DNA of 64,000 nt from Pseudomonas fluorescens (GCF_019212185.1 NZ_CP078138.1:4322501-4386500); one strand, 5' to 3'; shown: positions 35,227 to 49,384, counted from the stretch's first letter. The notes: a model not told the origin generated them from the letters alone. Numbers and translations are program-made.

Positions 35227-37497
35227 TCAGGCCATTTCCGCCGTGGTCTCGAAGTCGAAGGTCAGCTCGCCGTCCTTGATGTCGATGTGCACTACACCGC
35301 CATGGTCGGCCAGTTCGCCAAACAGAATCTCCTCCGCCAGTGGACGCTTGATCTTGTCCTGGATCAGGCGTGCCATGGGTCGAGCCCCCATCGCCGAGTC
35401 GTAACCACCCGCTGCCAGCCAACTGCGGGCCGCATCGGTAACTTCCAGCTGTACCCGCTTGTCTTCCAGTTGCGCCTGCAGTTCGGTAAGGAACTTGTCC
35501 ACCACGGACTTAATGACCTCATGACTGAGGCGACCAAACTGAATAATGGTGTCCAGACGGTTACGGAATTCCGGCGTGAAGCTCTTCTTGATCACTTCCA
35601 TCGCATCGGATGAGTGATCCTGATGACTGAAACCAATCGACGCACGGGCTGCCGTTTCGGCACCGGCGTTGGTGGTCATGATCACAATCACATTGCGGAA
35701 ATCCGCCTTGCGCCCGTTGTTATCGGTGAGCGTACCGTGGTCCATGACCTGCAGCAGCAGGTTGAAGACTTCCGGATGCGCCTTCTCGATTTCATCGAGC
35801 AACAGCACGCAATGGGGTTGCTTGGTGATCGCTTCGGTCAGCAGACCGCCCTGATCGAACCCGACGTAGCCCGGAGGGGCACCGATCAGACGCGAAACAG
35901 TGTGGCGCTCCATGTACTCGGACATGTCGAAGCGAACCAGTTCGATCCCCATGGCCTTGGCCAGCTGGCGAGCCGCTTCGGTTTTACCGACACCCGTAGG
36001 CCCGGCAAACAGGAACGAACCGACAGGTTTATCAGGCGACTTGAGGCCGGCACGAGACAATTTGATGGCGGTCGACAGCGAATCGATCGCCGCGTCCTGA
36101 CCAAACACAGTCAACTTCAGGTCACGCTCCAGGTTACGCAGCAGCTCTTTGTCGGAACTGGTGACGTGTTTCGGAGGAATTCGCGCGATTTTCGCGACGA
36201 TGTCTTCCACCTGAGGCACTTCGATGCGCTTGACCCGACTCTCGACCGGTTGCAGGCGCTGGTACGCACCCGCCTCGTCGATGACATCGATGGCCTTGTC
36301 TGGCATATGCCGGTCATTGATGTATCGCGACGCCAGTTCCGCAGCGGCGCGCAAGGCTTCATCACTGTATTCGATATTGTGATGAAGCTCGAAACGCCCC
36401 TTCAGGCCGCGCAGGATACCAATGGTGTCTTCCACCGAAGGCTCCGATACATCGACTTTCTGGAAGCGTCGCGCCAGGGCACGGTCTTTCTCGAAAATCC
36501 CGCGGAATTCCTGGAAGGTGGTGGAACCGATGCAACGAATATCACCGGATGACAGCAGTGGCTTGAGCAGGTTCGAGGCATCCATGACGCCACCGGACGC
36601 AGCACCCGCACCAATAATGGTGTGGATTTCGTCGATGAACAGAATGGCCTGAGGACGTTTTTTCAGCTCGCCGAGCAACGCCTTGAAGCGCTTCTCGAAA
36701 TCGCCACGGTATTTGGTACCGGCCAGCAAGGCACCCAGGTCGAGGGAATAGACCACGCTGTTGGCCAACAGATCAGGCACCTGATTGTCGACGATGCGTT
36801 TGGCCAGGCCTTCGGCAATCGCGGTTTTACCCACGCCCGCCTCACCCACCAGCAACGGGTTGTTTTTGCGCCGGCGCGCGAGGATCTGCGCGACACGCTC
36901 AACTTCCATTTCACGCCCGACCAGCGGATCGATACGCCCCTGGCGTGCCAATTCGTTAAGGTTACTGGCGTAGGCGTCCAGCGGATTGCTTGAAGAAGAG
37001 GACTCGCCGCCCTCTTCGTCCTGCATGTCCTGTTCGCCTTCGGAGTGATCACCATGACCCGGCACTTTGGAAATGCCGTGGGCGATGTAGTTGACCACGT
37101 CGATGCGGGCAACACTCTGCTGTTTAAGCAGGAACACCGCCTGACTCTCTTGCTCACTGAAGATCGCGACCAGCACGTTGGCGCCAGTCACTTCGCGTTT
37201 GCCCGAGCTCTGTACATGGAAGACAGCACGTTGCAGTACACGCTGGAAGCCCAGGGTTGGCTGGGTTTCACGATCCTCGTCATGCACAGGAATCAGTGGC
37301 GTGGTGGAGTCGATGAACTCCTGCAGGTCGTGCTTGAGTTTGTCGAGGTTTGCGCCACAGGCACGCAAAACGGTAGCGGCTGCCTCATTATCCAATAGGG
37401 CCAACAGGAGGTGTTCGACGGTCATGAACTCATGACGTTTCGAACGCGCCTCCTTGAAGGCGAGATTGAGGGTGACTTCGAGCTCGCGGTTTAACAT
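35227..37497 (-). CDS. clpA: ATP-dependent Clp protease ATPase subunit ClpA
   Basis: 756 residues. The N-domain (1-145) binds ClpS. There are two AAA+ modules: Walker [16 protein letters not shown] near 215 and [15 protein letters not shown] near 495. Unlike ClpB it lacks the long middle coiled coil. An acidic linker ([18 protein letters not shown]) joins the N-domain to the first module. It unfolds substrates and feeds them into ClpP. It is 29 nt downstream of clpS. Confidence 0.97.
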   Translation of the reverse strand: MLNRELEVTLNLAFKEARSKRHEFMTVEHLLLALLDNEAAATVLRACGANLDKLKHDLQEFIDSTTPLIPVHDEDRETQPTLGFQRVLQRAVFHVQSSGKREVTGANVLVAIFSEQESQAVFLLKQQSVARIDVVNYIAHGISKVPGHGDHSEGEQDMQDEEGGESSSSSNPLDAYASNLNELARQGRIDPLVGREMEVERVAQILARRRKNNPLLVGEAGVGKTAIAEGLAKRIVDNQVPDLLANSVVYSLDLGALLAGTKYRGDFEKRFKALLGELKKRPQAILFIDEIHTIIGAGAASGGVMDASNLLKPLLSSGDIRCIGSTTFQEFRGIFEKDRALARRFQKVDVSEPSVEDTIGILRGLKGRFELHHNIEYSDEALRAAAELASRYINDRHMPDKAIDVIDEAGAYQRLQPVESRVKRIEVPQVEDIVAKIARIPPKHVTSSDKELLRNLERDLKLTVFGQDAAIDSLSTAIKLSRAGLKSPDKPVGSFLFAGPTGVGKTEAARQLAKAMGIELVRFDMSEYMERHTVSRLIGAPPGYVGFDQGGLLTEAITKQPHCVLLLDEIEKAHPEVFNLLLQVMDHGTLTDNNGRKADFRNVIVIMTTNAGAETAARASIGFSHQDHSSDAMEVIKKSFTPEFRNRLDTIIQFGRLSHEVIKSVVDKFLTELQAQLEDKRVQLEVTDAARSWLAAGGYDSAMGARPMARLIQDKIKRPLAEEILFGELADHGGVVHIDIKDGELTFDFETTAEMA

Positions 37498-37526
37498 AGC
37501 TTCACCTCATACCCAAGTGGTCGGCG

Positions 37527-37889
37527 TTAACCGTCCTTCTCGATTTCACAGAGTAGCGGATGCTGGCTTTCCCTGGCGTACTGGTTGACCTGCATGGCCT
37601 TGGTCTCGGCGATGTCCCGGGTAAACAATCCGCACACTGCCCGTCCCTCTGTATGAACGGCCAGCATTACCTTGGTCGCCAGCTCACGATTCAGGTTAAA
37701 AAACACCTCGAGCACTTCGACGACGAAATCCATCGGTGTGTAGTCATCATTGAACAAAACCACCTTGTACATGGGCGGCGCCTGTAAGGCAGGCTTCGCT
37801 TCCTGTACCGCAATGCCCGCGGAATCGTCCTCGTGCGAATCCGGGCGATCCTGATTGAATGTTAGTCGAATCTGGCTGATTGCATGCAT
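37527..37889 (-). CDS. clpS: ClpA adaptor ClpS
   Basis: 120 residues. A flexible N-tail (~38 residues) precedes the core [21 protein letters not shown], whose N-D-D/M pocket binds the N-terminal Leu, Phe, Trp or Tyr of substrates. [19 protein letters not shown] contacts ClpA. The ATG has no strong ribosome site, so initiation may be limited. It is divergent from the cspD-like gene. Confidence 0.96.
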   Translation of the reverse strand: MHAISQIRLTFNQDRPDSHEDDSAGIAVQEAKPALQAPPMYKVVLFNDDYTPMDFVVEVLEVFFNLNRELATKVMLAVHTEGRAVCGLFTRDIAETKAMQVNQYARESQHPLLCEIEKDG

Positions 37890-38068
37890 GGAAAGAAAGG
37901 TTCGTCAGTTGAGCTGAATACAGTGGTGGGGGCGGCCGTAGAGCTTTTCAACTCTGGCTATCCGGTCGCCTTGACTATCGGCAAAACAGTGTTACAACCA
38001 ATAGAGCCCACAGTGGGTAAAAAAGATCCACGCCGTCAAACCTTATTTACAGGATTTGACGAGGATTA

Positions 38069-38094
38069 ACTGGATGATACTCCAGTGATGGAGT
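38069..38094 (+). promoter_or_regulatory. Overlapping dyads in the cspD leader
   Basis: ACTGGA (38069-38074) pairs with TCCAGT (38081-38086), while ACTCCA (38079-38084) pairs with TGGAGT (38089-38094). The two share TCCA at 38081-38084, so they exclude one another. They sit just before the ribosome site AGAGGGAG. The dyads are seen; a switch role is inferred. Confidence 0.4.
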
Positions 38095-38115
38095 CTGTTG
38101 CAGAGGGAGTTGGGT

Positions 38116-38382
38116 ATGTCAGGCGACAAGGTCAATGGCAAGGTCAAGTGGTTCAACAATGCCAAGGGTTACGGATTCGTCAATGAGGATGGCAAAACGG
38201 ATGACCTGTTTGCCCATTACTCGGCGATCAAGATGGACGGCTACAAGACCCTGAAGGCCGGGCAATCCGTGAGCTTCAGTATTATTCAGGGCCCCAAGGG
38301 CTTGCACGCAGTCGACATCAACGCCGCCATTGACATCACTACCCGCGAAACCAGCGAGCAGGCGCAGACCGTTACCGCCTGA
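38116..38382 (+). CDS. cspD: Cold-shock domain protein, CspD-like
   Basis: 88 residues from the ATG at 38116 with AGAGGGAG upstream. The cold-shock domain covers 1-70, with RNP1 KGYGFVN and an RNP2 variant DLFAHYS. The ~18-residue C-terminal tail (ITTRETSEQAQTVTA) exceeds the 70-residue cold-induced CspA type and fits the CspD group, which inhibits replication in stationary phase in E. coli. The position next to clpS-clpA is the same as in E. coli. It binds single-stranded nucleic acid. Confidence 0.88.
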   Translation: MSGDKVNGKVKWFNNAKGYGFVNEDGKTDDLFAHYSAIKMDGYKTLKAGQSVSFSIIQGPKGLHAVDINAAIDITTRETSEQAQTVTA

Positions 38383-38408
38383 ATCAAATTGCATAGCGAA
38401 CAGCCATA

Positions 38409-38450
38409 AAAAAGCCGGCTGACTCAATCACTTGAGTCAGCCGGCTTTTT
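38409..38450. terminator. Bidirectional terminator between cspD and icd
   Basis: A perfect 19-bp stem (38409-38427 with 38432-38450, loop TCAC) begins with A5 and ends with T5. It serves both convergent genes. Confidence 0.95.
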
Positions 38451-38466
38451 GTCATTGCCGCTCAGC

Positions 38467-39723
38467 TCACATGTGCGAGATCAGGGCATCGCCAAACGCC
38501 GAGGAAGACAGCAGCTTGGCGCCGTCCATCAAACGTTCGAAGTCATAGGTCACGGTCTTGGCCGAGATTGCGCCGTTGGTGCCCTTGATGATCAGGTCGG
38601 CAGCTTCGGTCCAGCCCATGTGACGCAGCATCATTTCAGCAGAGAGAATCAGCGAGCCCGGGTTGACCTGGTCCTTGCCGGCATACTTCGGCGCGGTACC
38701 GTGGGTTGCTTCGAACATGGCCACGGTGTCGGACAGGTTCGCACCTGGCGCAATACCGATACCACCCACTTCCGCCGCCAGGGCGTCGGACAGGTAGTCG
38801 CCGTTCAAGTTGAGGGTGGCGATGACATCGTATTCCGCCGGGCGCAACAGGATCTGCTGGAGCATGGCATCGGCGATGGCATCCTTGACGATGACGTTCT
38901 TGCCGGTTTTCGGGTTCTTGAACTGCATCCACGGACCGCCGTCGAGCAGGGTCGCGCCGAATTCCTCGGCCGCCACTTCATAGGCCCATTCCTTGAAGGC
39001 ACCTTCGGTGAACTTCATGATGTTGCCCTTGTGGACGATGGTCAGCGAGTCGCGGTCATTGTCGACCACATACTGCAGGGCCTTGCGCGCCAGACGCTTG
39101 GTGCCTTCCAGGGATACCGGCTTGACGCCGATGCCGCAGTTTTCGTCGAAACGGATCTTGGTCACACCCATTTCTTCTTTAAGGAACTTGATGACCTTGG
39201 TGGCTTCCGGCGAACCGGCTTTCCACTCGATGCCGGCGTAGATGTCCTCGGAGTTCTCACGGAAGATAGTCATGTCGACATCACCGGGCTTCTTGACCGG
39301 GCTCGGCACGCCTTCGAACCAGCGAACAGGACGCAGGCACACATACAGATCGAGTTGTTGGCGCAGTGCCACGTTGAGGGAACGGATACCGCCACCGACC
39401 GGCGTGGTCAGCGGGCCCTTGATGGAAACCACGTAATCCTTGACTGCGTCCAGGGTCTCCTGAGGCAGCCAGGTGTCCTGATCGTAAACCTGAGTCGCTT
39501 TTTCCCCGGCGTAAACTTCCATCCAGGAAATCTTGCGGTCGCCGCCGTAAGCCTTTTTCACAGCAGCATCGACAACCTTGATCATGACCGGGCTGATATC
39601 AACGCCAATACCATCGCCTTCAATGAAAGGGATGATCGGGTTGTTAGGAACATTGAGAGAATGGTCTGCATTGACGGTGATTTTGTCGCCGACTGCTGGA
39701 ACCTGAATCTTCTTGTATCCCAT
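38467..39723 (-). CDS. icd: NADP-dependent isocitrate dehydrogenase, dimeric
   Basis: 418 residues, E. coli-type homodimeric ICDH. It oxidises isocitrate to 2-oxoglutarate. The active-site loop [13 protein letters not shown] contains Ser115, the equivalent of the Ser phosphorylated by AceK, so flux between TCA and glyoxylate can be switched. Other motifs are [10 protein letters not shown] and [21 protein letters not shown] precedes the ATG. It is divergent from a second, unrelated isocitrate dehydrogenase gene. Confidence 0.97.
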   Translation of the reverse strand: MGYKKIQVPAVGDKITVNADHSLNVPNNPIIPFIEGDGIGVDISPVMIKVVDAAVKKAYGGDRKISWMEVYAGEKATQVYDQDTWLPQETLDAVKDYVVSIKGPLTTPVGGGIRSLNVALRQQLDLYVCLRPVRWFEGVPSPVKKPGDVDMTIFRENSEDIYAGIEWKAGSPEATKVIKFLKEEMGVTKIRFDENCGIGVKPVSLEGTKRLARKALQYVVDNDRDSLTIVHKGNIMKFTEGAFKEWAYEVAAEEFGATLLDGGPWMQFKNPKTGKNVIVKDAIADAMLQQILLRPAEYDVIATLNLNGDYLSDALAAEVGGIGIAPGANLSDTVAMFEATHGTAPKYAGKDQVNPGSLILSAEMMLRHMGWTEAADLIIKGTNGAISAKTVTYDFERLMDGAKLLSSSAFGDALISHM

Positions 39724-42440
<2,717 letters not shown>

Positions 42441-42456
42441 GGTTGTAAGGGAACAT

Positions 42457-42492
42457 CACGAACCCCGGCCATGTGCCGGGGTTCGTGTTTTT
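42457..42492 (+). terminator. Intrinsic terminator of idh
   Basis: A 13-bp stem (42457-42469 with 42475-42487, loop CATGT) is followed by T5. Confidence 0.95.
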
Positions 42493-42515
42493 GGATTTCA
42501 CATAACGATCTGCCG

Positions 42516-42551
42516 CCCCCCCCCCTGGAGCTGGCTTGCCAGCTCCAGGGG
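42516..42551 (+). repeat. C10 homopolymer plus 13-bp hairpin before nudJ
   Basis: Ten C residues (42516-42525) run into a perfect 13-bp inverted repeat (42522-42534 with 42539-42551, loop CTTG). The last Cs of the tract form part of the stem. It lies 28-63 nt upstream of the nudJ start. Confidence 0.75.
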
Positions 42552-42578
42552 TTCACAGCAAAAATCCGAGGAACGTTT

Positions 42579-43025
42579 ATGGATTGGCAACCCCACATCA
42601 CCGTCGCCACCATCGTCGAAGACAGCGGCCGCTTCCTGATGGTCGAAGAACTCAAGCACGGGCGCGTGGTGCTTAACCAGCCGGCCGGGCACCTGGACCC
42701 GCATGAGACCCTGATCGAAGCCGCCATCCGCGAAACCCTCGAAGAAACCGGTTGGGACGTCGAGGCCACCGGCGTCACCGGCCTCTACTTATACACGGCG
42801 CCAAGCAACGGCGTGACCTACCAGCGGGTCTGCTTCACCGCCAAGGCATTGCGCCATCACCCCGATTATCAACTCGATGACGGCATCGTCGGCGCGGTCT
42901 GGCTGACTCGTGACGAGTTGCTGGCCCGGCGTGATGACTGGCGCAGCGAGCTGATCATCCGCTGCATCGATGATTATCTGGCCGGCAATTGCTTCAGTCT
43001 CGAACTGATCCGTCCTTCTCTTTAG
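42579..43025 (+). CDS. nudJ: Nudix hydrolase, NudJ-like
   Basis: 148 residues from the ATG at 42579 (GAGGA upstream). The Nudix box G-x5-E-x7-REUxEExGU is complete, from GHLDPHE to RETLEETGW at about 46-68. E. coli NudJ hydrolyses HMP-PP and other pyrophosphates. The assignment rests on the box plus the neighbours: nudJ-mnmA-hflD-purB is the same order as in E. coli. Confidence 0.88.
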   Translation: MDWQPHITVATIVEDSGRFLMVEELKHGRVVLNQPAGHLDPHETLIEAAIRETLEETGWDVEATGVTGLYLYTAPSNGVTYQRVCFTAKALRHHPDYQLDDGIVGAVWLTRDELLARRDDWRSELIIRCIDDYLAGNCFSLELIRPSL

Positions 43026-43084
43026 CCTTGCGGGCGCCAGCCTGTTAGAATCGCGTCCTTTTTCAAGACACTCATTTAATTCCC

Positions 43085-44218
43085 ATGCGTGATTCAGCTC
43101 CTTCTGACACCCAATCGAAGCGCGTCATTGTCGGCATGTCCGGCGGCGTGGACTCTTCCGTTTCCGCCCTTCTGCTGATCGAGCAGGGTTATCAGGTGGA
43201 AGGCCTGTTCATGAAGAACTGGGAAGAGGACGACGGCACCGAGTATTGCACCGCCATGGATGACCTGGCCGACGCCCAGGCCGTGTGCGACAAGATCGGC
43301 ATCAAGCTGCACACCGCCAACTTCGCCGCCGAGTACTGGGACAACGTGTTCGAGCACTTCCTGGCCGAGTACAAGGCCGGTCGCACGCCGAACCCGGACA
43401 TCCTGTGCAACCGCGAGATCAAGTTCAAGGCGTTCCTCGACTACGCCATGATGCTTGGCGCCGACCTGATTGCCACCGGTCACTACGTGCGCCGCCGCGA
43501 CATCGATGGCCGCACCGAACTGCTCAAGGGCCTGGACCCGAACAAGGACCAGAGCTACTTCCTCCACGCCGTCGGCGGTGAGCAGATCGCCAAGACCCTG
43601 TTCCCGGTCGGCGAGCTGGAAAAACCGCAAGTTCGTGCAATTGCCGAAAAATACGAGCTGGCGACGGCCAAGAAGAAAGACTCCACCGGTATCTGCTTCA
43701 TCGGCGAACGTCGTTTCAGCGACTTCCTCAAGCAATACCTGCCGGCTCAGCCAGGCGAGATCAAGACCACCGAAGGTGAAGTGATCGGCCGCCACCATGG
43801 CCTGATGTACCACACCATCGGCCAGCGCCAGGGCCTGGGCATCGGCGGCCTGAAAGACGCCAGTGATGAGCCGTGGTACGTATTGATCAAGGACCTTGAG
43901 CACAACGAGCTGATCGTTGGCCAAGGCAATGATCACCCGTACCTGTTCTCCCGCGCCCTGCTCGCCTCCGATATCTATTGGGTCAACCCGATCGACTTGA
44001 GCCAGCCACGCCGCCTGACCGCTAAAGTCCGCTATCGCCAGGGCGACCAAGCCTGCACCCTGGAAAAAACTGCGAGCGGCTATCGCGCCACCTTCGACGA
44101 TCCGCAGCGCGCAGTCACCCCGGGCCAGTCGGTGGTGTTCTACGACGGCGAAATCTGCCTCGGCGGCGGCGTCATCGAAGTGGCCGAACCCTGGCACAGC
44201 AAGGACTCACGTCCATGA
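43085..44218 (+). CDS. mnmA: tRNA 2-thiouridylase MnmA
   Basis: 377 residues. It makes 2-thiouridine at U34 of tRNA-Lys, -Glu and -Gln with sulfur from TusE. The PP-loop SGGVDSS is near residue 20. The two active Cys lie in [12 protein letters not shown] and [12 protein letters not shown]. The stop overlaps hflD by 4 nt. The tusDCBE genes that supply it are in this window at 20858-22247. Confidence 0.97.
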   Translation: MRDSAPSDTQSKRVIVGMSGGVDSSVSALLLIEQGYQVEGLFMKNWEEDDGTEYCTAMDDLADAQAVCDKIGIKLHTANFAAEYWDNVFEHFLAEYKAGRTPNPDILCNREIKFKAFLDYAMMLGADLIATGHYVRRRDIDGRTELLKGLDPNKDQSYFLHAVGGEQIAKTLFPVGELEKPQVRAIAEKYELATAKKKDSTGICFIGERRFSDFLKQYLPAQPGEIKTTEGEVIGRHHGLMYHTIGQRQGLGIGGLKDASDEPWYVLIKDLEHNELIVGQGNDHPYLFSRALLASDIYWVNPIDLSQPRRLTAKVRYRQGDQACTLEKTASGYRATFDDPQRAVTPGQSVVFYDGEICLGGGVIEVAEPWHSKDSRP

Positions 44219-44838
44219 GCCCGACCCAGGAGCAACTGACGGCGCTCGGCGGCGTGTTTCTTGCTGCGGTGCTGGTGGACAAGATCGCCAAGACCGGCCA
44301 GGTCAGCGAAGCGGGCCTGACCTGTATGCTCGGTAGCTTGCTGATCCGCGACCCCAAAGACACCCTGGAGGTCTACGGTGGCGACGACATCAACCTGCGC
44401 GAAGGCTATCGCGCACTGATCGGCGCCCTCGAGCGCGATCCCAGCACCCTGCAGCGCGAACCGCTGCGCTACGCCCTGTCGATGCTCGGCCTGGAACGTC
44501 AACTGGCCAAGCGCGAGGACCTGCTGGAGATCATCGGTAAGCGCCTGCCGCAGATTCAATCCCAGGTCGAACACTTCGGCCCGGCCCACGAAAACGTGGT
44601 CGCCGCCTGTGGCGCGCTGTACCAGGACACCTTGAGCACCTTGCGCCAACGGATTCAGGTCCACGGCGACATGCGCAATCTGCAACAGCCGAGCAATGCG
44701 TCGAAAATTCGCGCCCTGCTCCTGGCCGGCATCCGCTCCGCACGCCTGTGGCGACAACTGGGCGGCCATCGCTGGCAGTTGGTAATCAGCCGACGCAAAT
44801 TGCTCAAAGAGCTTTACCCATTGATGCGTAACGAGTAA
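44215..44838 (+). CDS. hflD: High-frequency lysogenisation protein HflD homologue
   Basis: 207 residues, all helical, membrane-associated family ([23 protein letters not shown] start). In E. coli it affects phage lambda CII. Its normal cellular role is unclear, but it is always linked to mnmA and purB. It overlaps mnmA by 4 nt. Confidence 0.92.
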   Translation: MSPTQEQLTALGGVFLAAVLVDKIAKTGQVSEAGLTCMLGSLLIRDPKDTLEVYGGDDINLREGYRALIGALERDPSTLQREPLRYALSMLGLERQLAKREDLLEIIGKRLPQIQSQVEHFGPAHENVVAACGALYQDTLSTLRQRIQVHGDMRNLQQPSNASKIRALLLAGIRSARLWRQLGGHRWQLVISRRKLLKELYPLMRNE

Positions 44839-44875
44839 CTCGCATCAAGCACACCGAACTTTGCACTACGCGTAA

Positions 44876-46333
<1,458 letters not shown>

Positions 46334-46355
46334 TTGACCGCTGGACACGTTTGAG

Positions 46356-46381
46356 ACGCCCGGCCGCGCCGGGCGTTTTTA
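46356..46381 (+). terminator. Intrinsic terminator of purB
   Basis: A 9-bp stem (46356-46364 with 46368-46376, loop CGC) is followed by a T-run. Confidence 0.92.
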
Positions 46382-46419
46382 TTCCCGTCTGAAAAATGCT
46401 TTTTTTCAATAGGTTACAC

Positions 46420-47589
46420 ATGAATCCTGACATTCCTCTTCAACTCCTGGGCGGTATCACGGCGCGCGAGTTCATGCGCGACTATTGGCAGAAGAAACCG
46501 CTGCTGATCCGCCAGGCGTTTCCTGACTTCGAAAGCCCGATCGACGCCGACGAACTGGCCGGCCTGGCACTGGAAGAAGAAGTTGAATCGCGTCTGGTGA
46601 TCGAGAACGGCGAGCGTCCATGGGAATTGCGTCGCGGACCGTTCGCCGAAGACGAGTTCAGCAAACTGCCTGAGCGTGAGTGGACCTTGCTGGTACAAGC
46701 GGTTGACCAGTTCGTCCCGGAAGTCAGCGAACTGCTGGAAAACTTCCGCTTCCTGCCGAGCTGGCGCGTCGATGACGTGATGATCAGCTTCGCCGCGCCT
46801 GGCGGCAGCGTCGGCCCGCACTTCGACAACTACGACGTATTCCTGCTGCAGGGTCACGGCAAGCGCAACTGGAAAATCGGCCAGATGTGCGACTCCGAGA
46901 GTCCGCTACTGCAACACGCCGACCTGCGCATCCTCGCCGAATTCGAAGCCACCGATGAGTGGGTGCTGGAACCGGGCGACATGCTCTACCTGCCACCGCG
47001 CCTGGCCCACTGCGGCGTGGCCGTCGACGACTGCCTGACCTACTCGGTCGGTTTCCGTGCGCCGAGCGCTGCCGAAGTGCTGAGCCACTTCACCGACTTC
47101 CTTAGCCAGTTCCTGACTGACGAAGAGCGCTACACCGACGCCGACGCGCAGCCGGTCGCCGATCCACACCAGATCCAGCACGACGCCCTTGGCCGCCTGA
47201 AAAGCCTGCTGGCCGAGCACATGAGCGACGAACGCCTGCTGCTGACTTGGTTCGGCCAGTTCATGACCGAGCCGCGCTACCCGGAACTGGTCGCAGGCCC
47301 GGAAGACATCGAGGAAGACGACTTCCTGAGTGCCCTGGAACAAGGCGCGGTGCTAATTCGCAACCCGAGCGCACGCCTGGCCTGGTCCGAAGTCGATGAC
47401 GACCTGCTGCTGTTCGCCAGCGGCCAGAGCCGTTACCTGCCGGGCAAGCTGCGCGAGCTGCTGAAAATGATCTGCGCCGCCGACGCCCTGCATGTCGACA
47501 ACCTCGGCCCATGGCTGAGCGACGAAGACGGCCGCGGCCTGCTGTGCGAACTGGTCAAGCAAGGAAGCCTGGGGTTTGCCGATGAATAA
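46420..47589 (+). CDS. roxA: 50S ribosomal protein L16 arginine hydroxylase RoxA (cupin)
   Basis: 389 residues from the ATG at 46420. JmjC-type 2-oxoglutarate/Fe(II) oxygenase, YcfD family. The iron ligands are His134 and Asp136 (GPHFDNYDVF) and His197 (RLAHCG). It hydroxylates an Arg of L16. The winged-helix C-terminal half mediates dimers in the family. It overlaps the next gene by 8 nt. Confidence 0.92.
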   Translation: MNPDIPLQLLGGITAREFMRDYWQKKPLLIRQAFPDFESPIDADELAGLALEEEVESRLVIENGERPWELRRGPFAEDEFSKLPEREWTLLVQAVDQFVPEVSELLENFRFLPSWRVDDVMISFAAPGGSVGPHFDNYDVFLLQGHGKRNWKIGQMCDSESPLLQHADLRILAEFEATDEWVLEPGDMLYLPPRLAHCGVAVDDCLTYSVGFRAPSAAEVLSHFTDFLSQFLTDEERYTDADAQPVADPHQIQHDALGRLKSLLAEHMSDERLLLTWFGQFMTEPRYPELVAGPEDIEEDDFLSALEQGAVLIRNPSARLAWSEVDDDLLLFASGQSRYLPGKLRELLKMICAADALHVDNLGPWLSDEDGRGLLCELVKQGSLGFADE

Positions 47590-48007
47590 GATTCACGTAA
47601 GTGTCGCAGACTGGCAGAAGGACATCGCTGAGATCCGGCGCATTCGTGAAGCGGTGTTCATCGCCGAGCAATCGGTTCCACCGGAACTGGAATGGGATGC
47701 CGACGACGCGAGCGCCGTGCATTTCCTCGCTTTCGAAGGCGACTTTCCGATCGGTACTGCGCGCCTGCTGCCTGACGGGCACATAGGCCGGGTATCGGTG
47801 CTCAAAGACTGGCGCGGCTTGAAGGTCGGTGATGCCTTGATGCAAGCGGTGATCGGCGAGGCCGAGAAACGCGGTCTCAAGCAGCAGATGCTCAGCGCCC
47901 AGGTTCAGGCCACGGCGTTCTACGAGCGCCTGGGCTTTCAGGTAGTCAGCGCGGAATTCCTCGAAGCCGGGATTCCCCATGTTGATATGGTGCGTCACTC
48001 GGTCTGA
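47582..48007 (+). CDS. GNAT family N-acetyltransferase
   Basis: 141 residues from the ATG at 47582; a TTG two codons earlier is possible. Acetyl-CoA loop segments VSVLKDWRGLKVGDALMQAV and the late AFYERLGFQVV motif identify the fold. The start RIRREAVF-like region (RIREAVFIAEQSVP) groups it with ElaA-type proteins. The acceptor is not known. The 8-nt overlap with roxA suggests joint expression, so a ribosome-related target is possible but unproven. Confidence 0.88.
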   Translation: MNKIHVSVADWQKDIAEIRRIREAVFIAEQSVPPELEWDADDASAVHFLAFEGDFPIGTARLLPDGHIGRVSVLKDWRGLKVGDALMQAVIGEAEKRGLKQQMLSAQVQATAFYERLGFQVVSAEFLEAGIPHVDMVRHSV

Positions 48008-48035
48008 GACCGTGGCGTGACCATCGCGAGCCCCA

Positions 48036-48073
48036 CAAAACGCCCCGTCATTTCCCAATGCCGGGGCGTTTTG
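48036..48073 (+). terminator. Intrinsic terminator after the GNAT gene
   Basis: A 12-bp stem (48036-48047 with 48062-48073) begins with an A-run and contains a T-run at its right end; the loop is 14 nt. Confidence 0.85.
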
Positions 48074-48145
48074 CTGTCTAGGATTCAACTTGCCTCCTCG
48101 CGAGCCGACAAACTGGCACTATCGTGATTTTCCAAGGCGGAGAAT

Positions 48146-48889
48146 ATGGACATGCCCCTACGCACCCTGCTCACCACACTCCTGCTCGGCTGGAGCCTTT
48201 CAGCCGTCGCGGCAACTGCCGTGGTGCCTCTCAACCACCGCACCAGCGCCGACCTGCTGCCCGTGGCGCAGAAATTTATCGGCAAGGACGGCGACGTCAG
48301 CGCCTACGGCAATAAGCTGATCGTCAACGCCCCGCAGGAAAAGATCGATGAACTCAACACCTTAATCAGCCAACTCGACACCGCGCCCAAGCGCTTGCTG
48401 ATCACCGTCGACACCAGCCAACAGAATCAGCAGGACAGTGGCGACCCACAATCCCGCGTCATCACCTACTCCACCGAAAGTCGCGAAGGCGGAACCCAGC
48501 AGATCCAGGCCAGCGAAGGCGTGCCCGCATTGATCCAGACTGGCCAGAGCGTGCCCCTCACCAGCACCCAGACTGACGGCTACGGCCGCCTGCTCAGCCA
48601 GACCGAATACCGCAATGTCACCCAGGGTTTCTACGTCACGGCCAGCCTCACCGGCGACACCGTGCACCTGGCCATCAGCACCAACCGCGACCGCCTCAGC
48701 CAGGAACGCCCCGATGTAGTGAACGTGCAAAGCACCGACACAACCGTCAGCGGCCGGGTCGGCGAATGGATCACCCTGGCCGGCATCAACCATCAGACCC
48801 AGGCCGACAAACAGCGCTTGACCCGCAGCTACGCGACTCAGGGCCGGGAAGACATGACCTTGAGGGTCAAAGTCGAGACTTTGGACTAA
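48146..48889 (+). CDS. Stand-alone secretin-like periplasmic protein
   Basis: 247 residues with a Sec signal (cleavage near VAA-T, residue ~23). Residues ~25-85 look like a secretin N1 domain (VVPLNHRTSADLLPVAQKF, then LIVNAPQEKIDELNTLISQL). The C-terminal part resembles the first strands of a secretin core (GFYVTASLTGDTVHLAI, then VGEWITLAGI), but at this size it cannot contain a full barrel. No type II, III or IV pilus genes are nearby. Its role is unknown; it could be an adaptor or a relict. An ATG two codons later is an alternative start. Confidence 0.75.
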   Translation: MDMPLRTLLTTLLLGWSLSAVAATAVVPLNHRTSADLLPVAQKFIGKDGDVSAYGNKLIVNAPQEKIDELNTLISQLDTAPKRLLITVDTSQQNQQDSGDPQSRVITYSTESREGGTQQIQASEGVPALIQTGQSVPLTSTQTDGYGRLLSQTEYRNVTQGFYVTASLTGDTVHLAISTNRDRLSQERPDVVNVQSTDTTVSGRVGEWITLAGINHQTQADKQRLTRSYATQGREDMTLRVKVETLD

Positions 48890-48929
48890 CTCACCGAAAA
48901 CTGACTGATAAGTCGTATTAGACCAAAGA

Positions 48930-48955
48930 TGTAGTGCCAGAAAAAAAGCACTACA
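48930..48955. promoter_or_regulatory. Probable RccR-type operator upstream of aceA
   Basis: TGTAGTGC (48930-48937) and GCACTACA (48948-48955) form a perfect 8-bp dyad around CAGAAAAAAA. As I recall, the RpiR-family regulator RccR of P. fluorescens uses TGTAGT/ACTACA half-sites and controls aceA. The dyad ends 6 bp before the -35 box. Confidence 0.6.
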
Positions 48956-48961
48956 AAACGT

Positions 48962-48990
48962 TTGACGATACAAAAAAGCAAAGGCATGAT
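48962..48990 (+). promoter_or_regulatory. Sigma-70 promoter of aceA
   Basis: TTGACG (48962-48967), exactly 17 nt, then CATGAT (48985-48990). That is 5 and 4 of 6 consensus matches. A start near 48997 leaves a leader of about 390 nt. Confidence 0.55.
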
Positions 48991-49384
48991 GGCCTCGCTC
49001 CCGCTAATCAGAGGCCCTGGCAAGGGCCTTCGAAGCGATGTTCGCACCTACCCCGCGAGCCGCTTCGTGTCTGTACCGCCCACAAGGTGTGTTTGACGAG
49101 GTTGCCGACTGGAACGAAGTTGTCCCGAGGGACGGAAGCGTAATTAGGTAACCCGGCACACCACTGATGTTCGCACCAGGCCCACGACGCCGAATGCGCC
49201 CGACAGCTCGCCTTTACCTGCTCAGCCTCCCCCCCCGAGCCCATCGTTCATCCCGTCGCCACCCCGCCGAACCCGACTTGACCACCTGTGCTTCTGGTCA
49301 GCGAGCAGCCTCTTACGCCCTTTGACATGCGTACCTGGCAAACGGAATTTTCCACCCAAGACCTATGCGACGAGGTTTATCTCC

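Larger units (their letters stand above)
48890..49384 (+). other. aceA upstream region with long leader
   Basis: 495 nt. It contains a TGTAGT/ACTACA dyad and a sigma-70 promoter (listed separately), then a predicted ~390-nt leader. In the leader, GATGTTCGCACC occurs twice (49037-49048 and 49166-49177). I see no gene in it. Confidence 0.6.
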
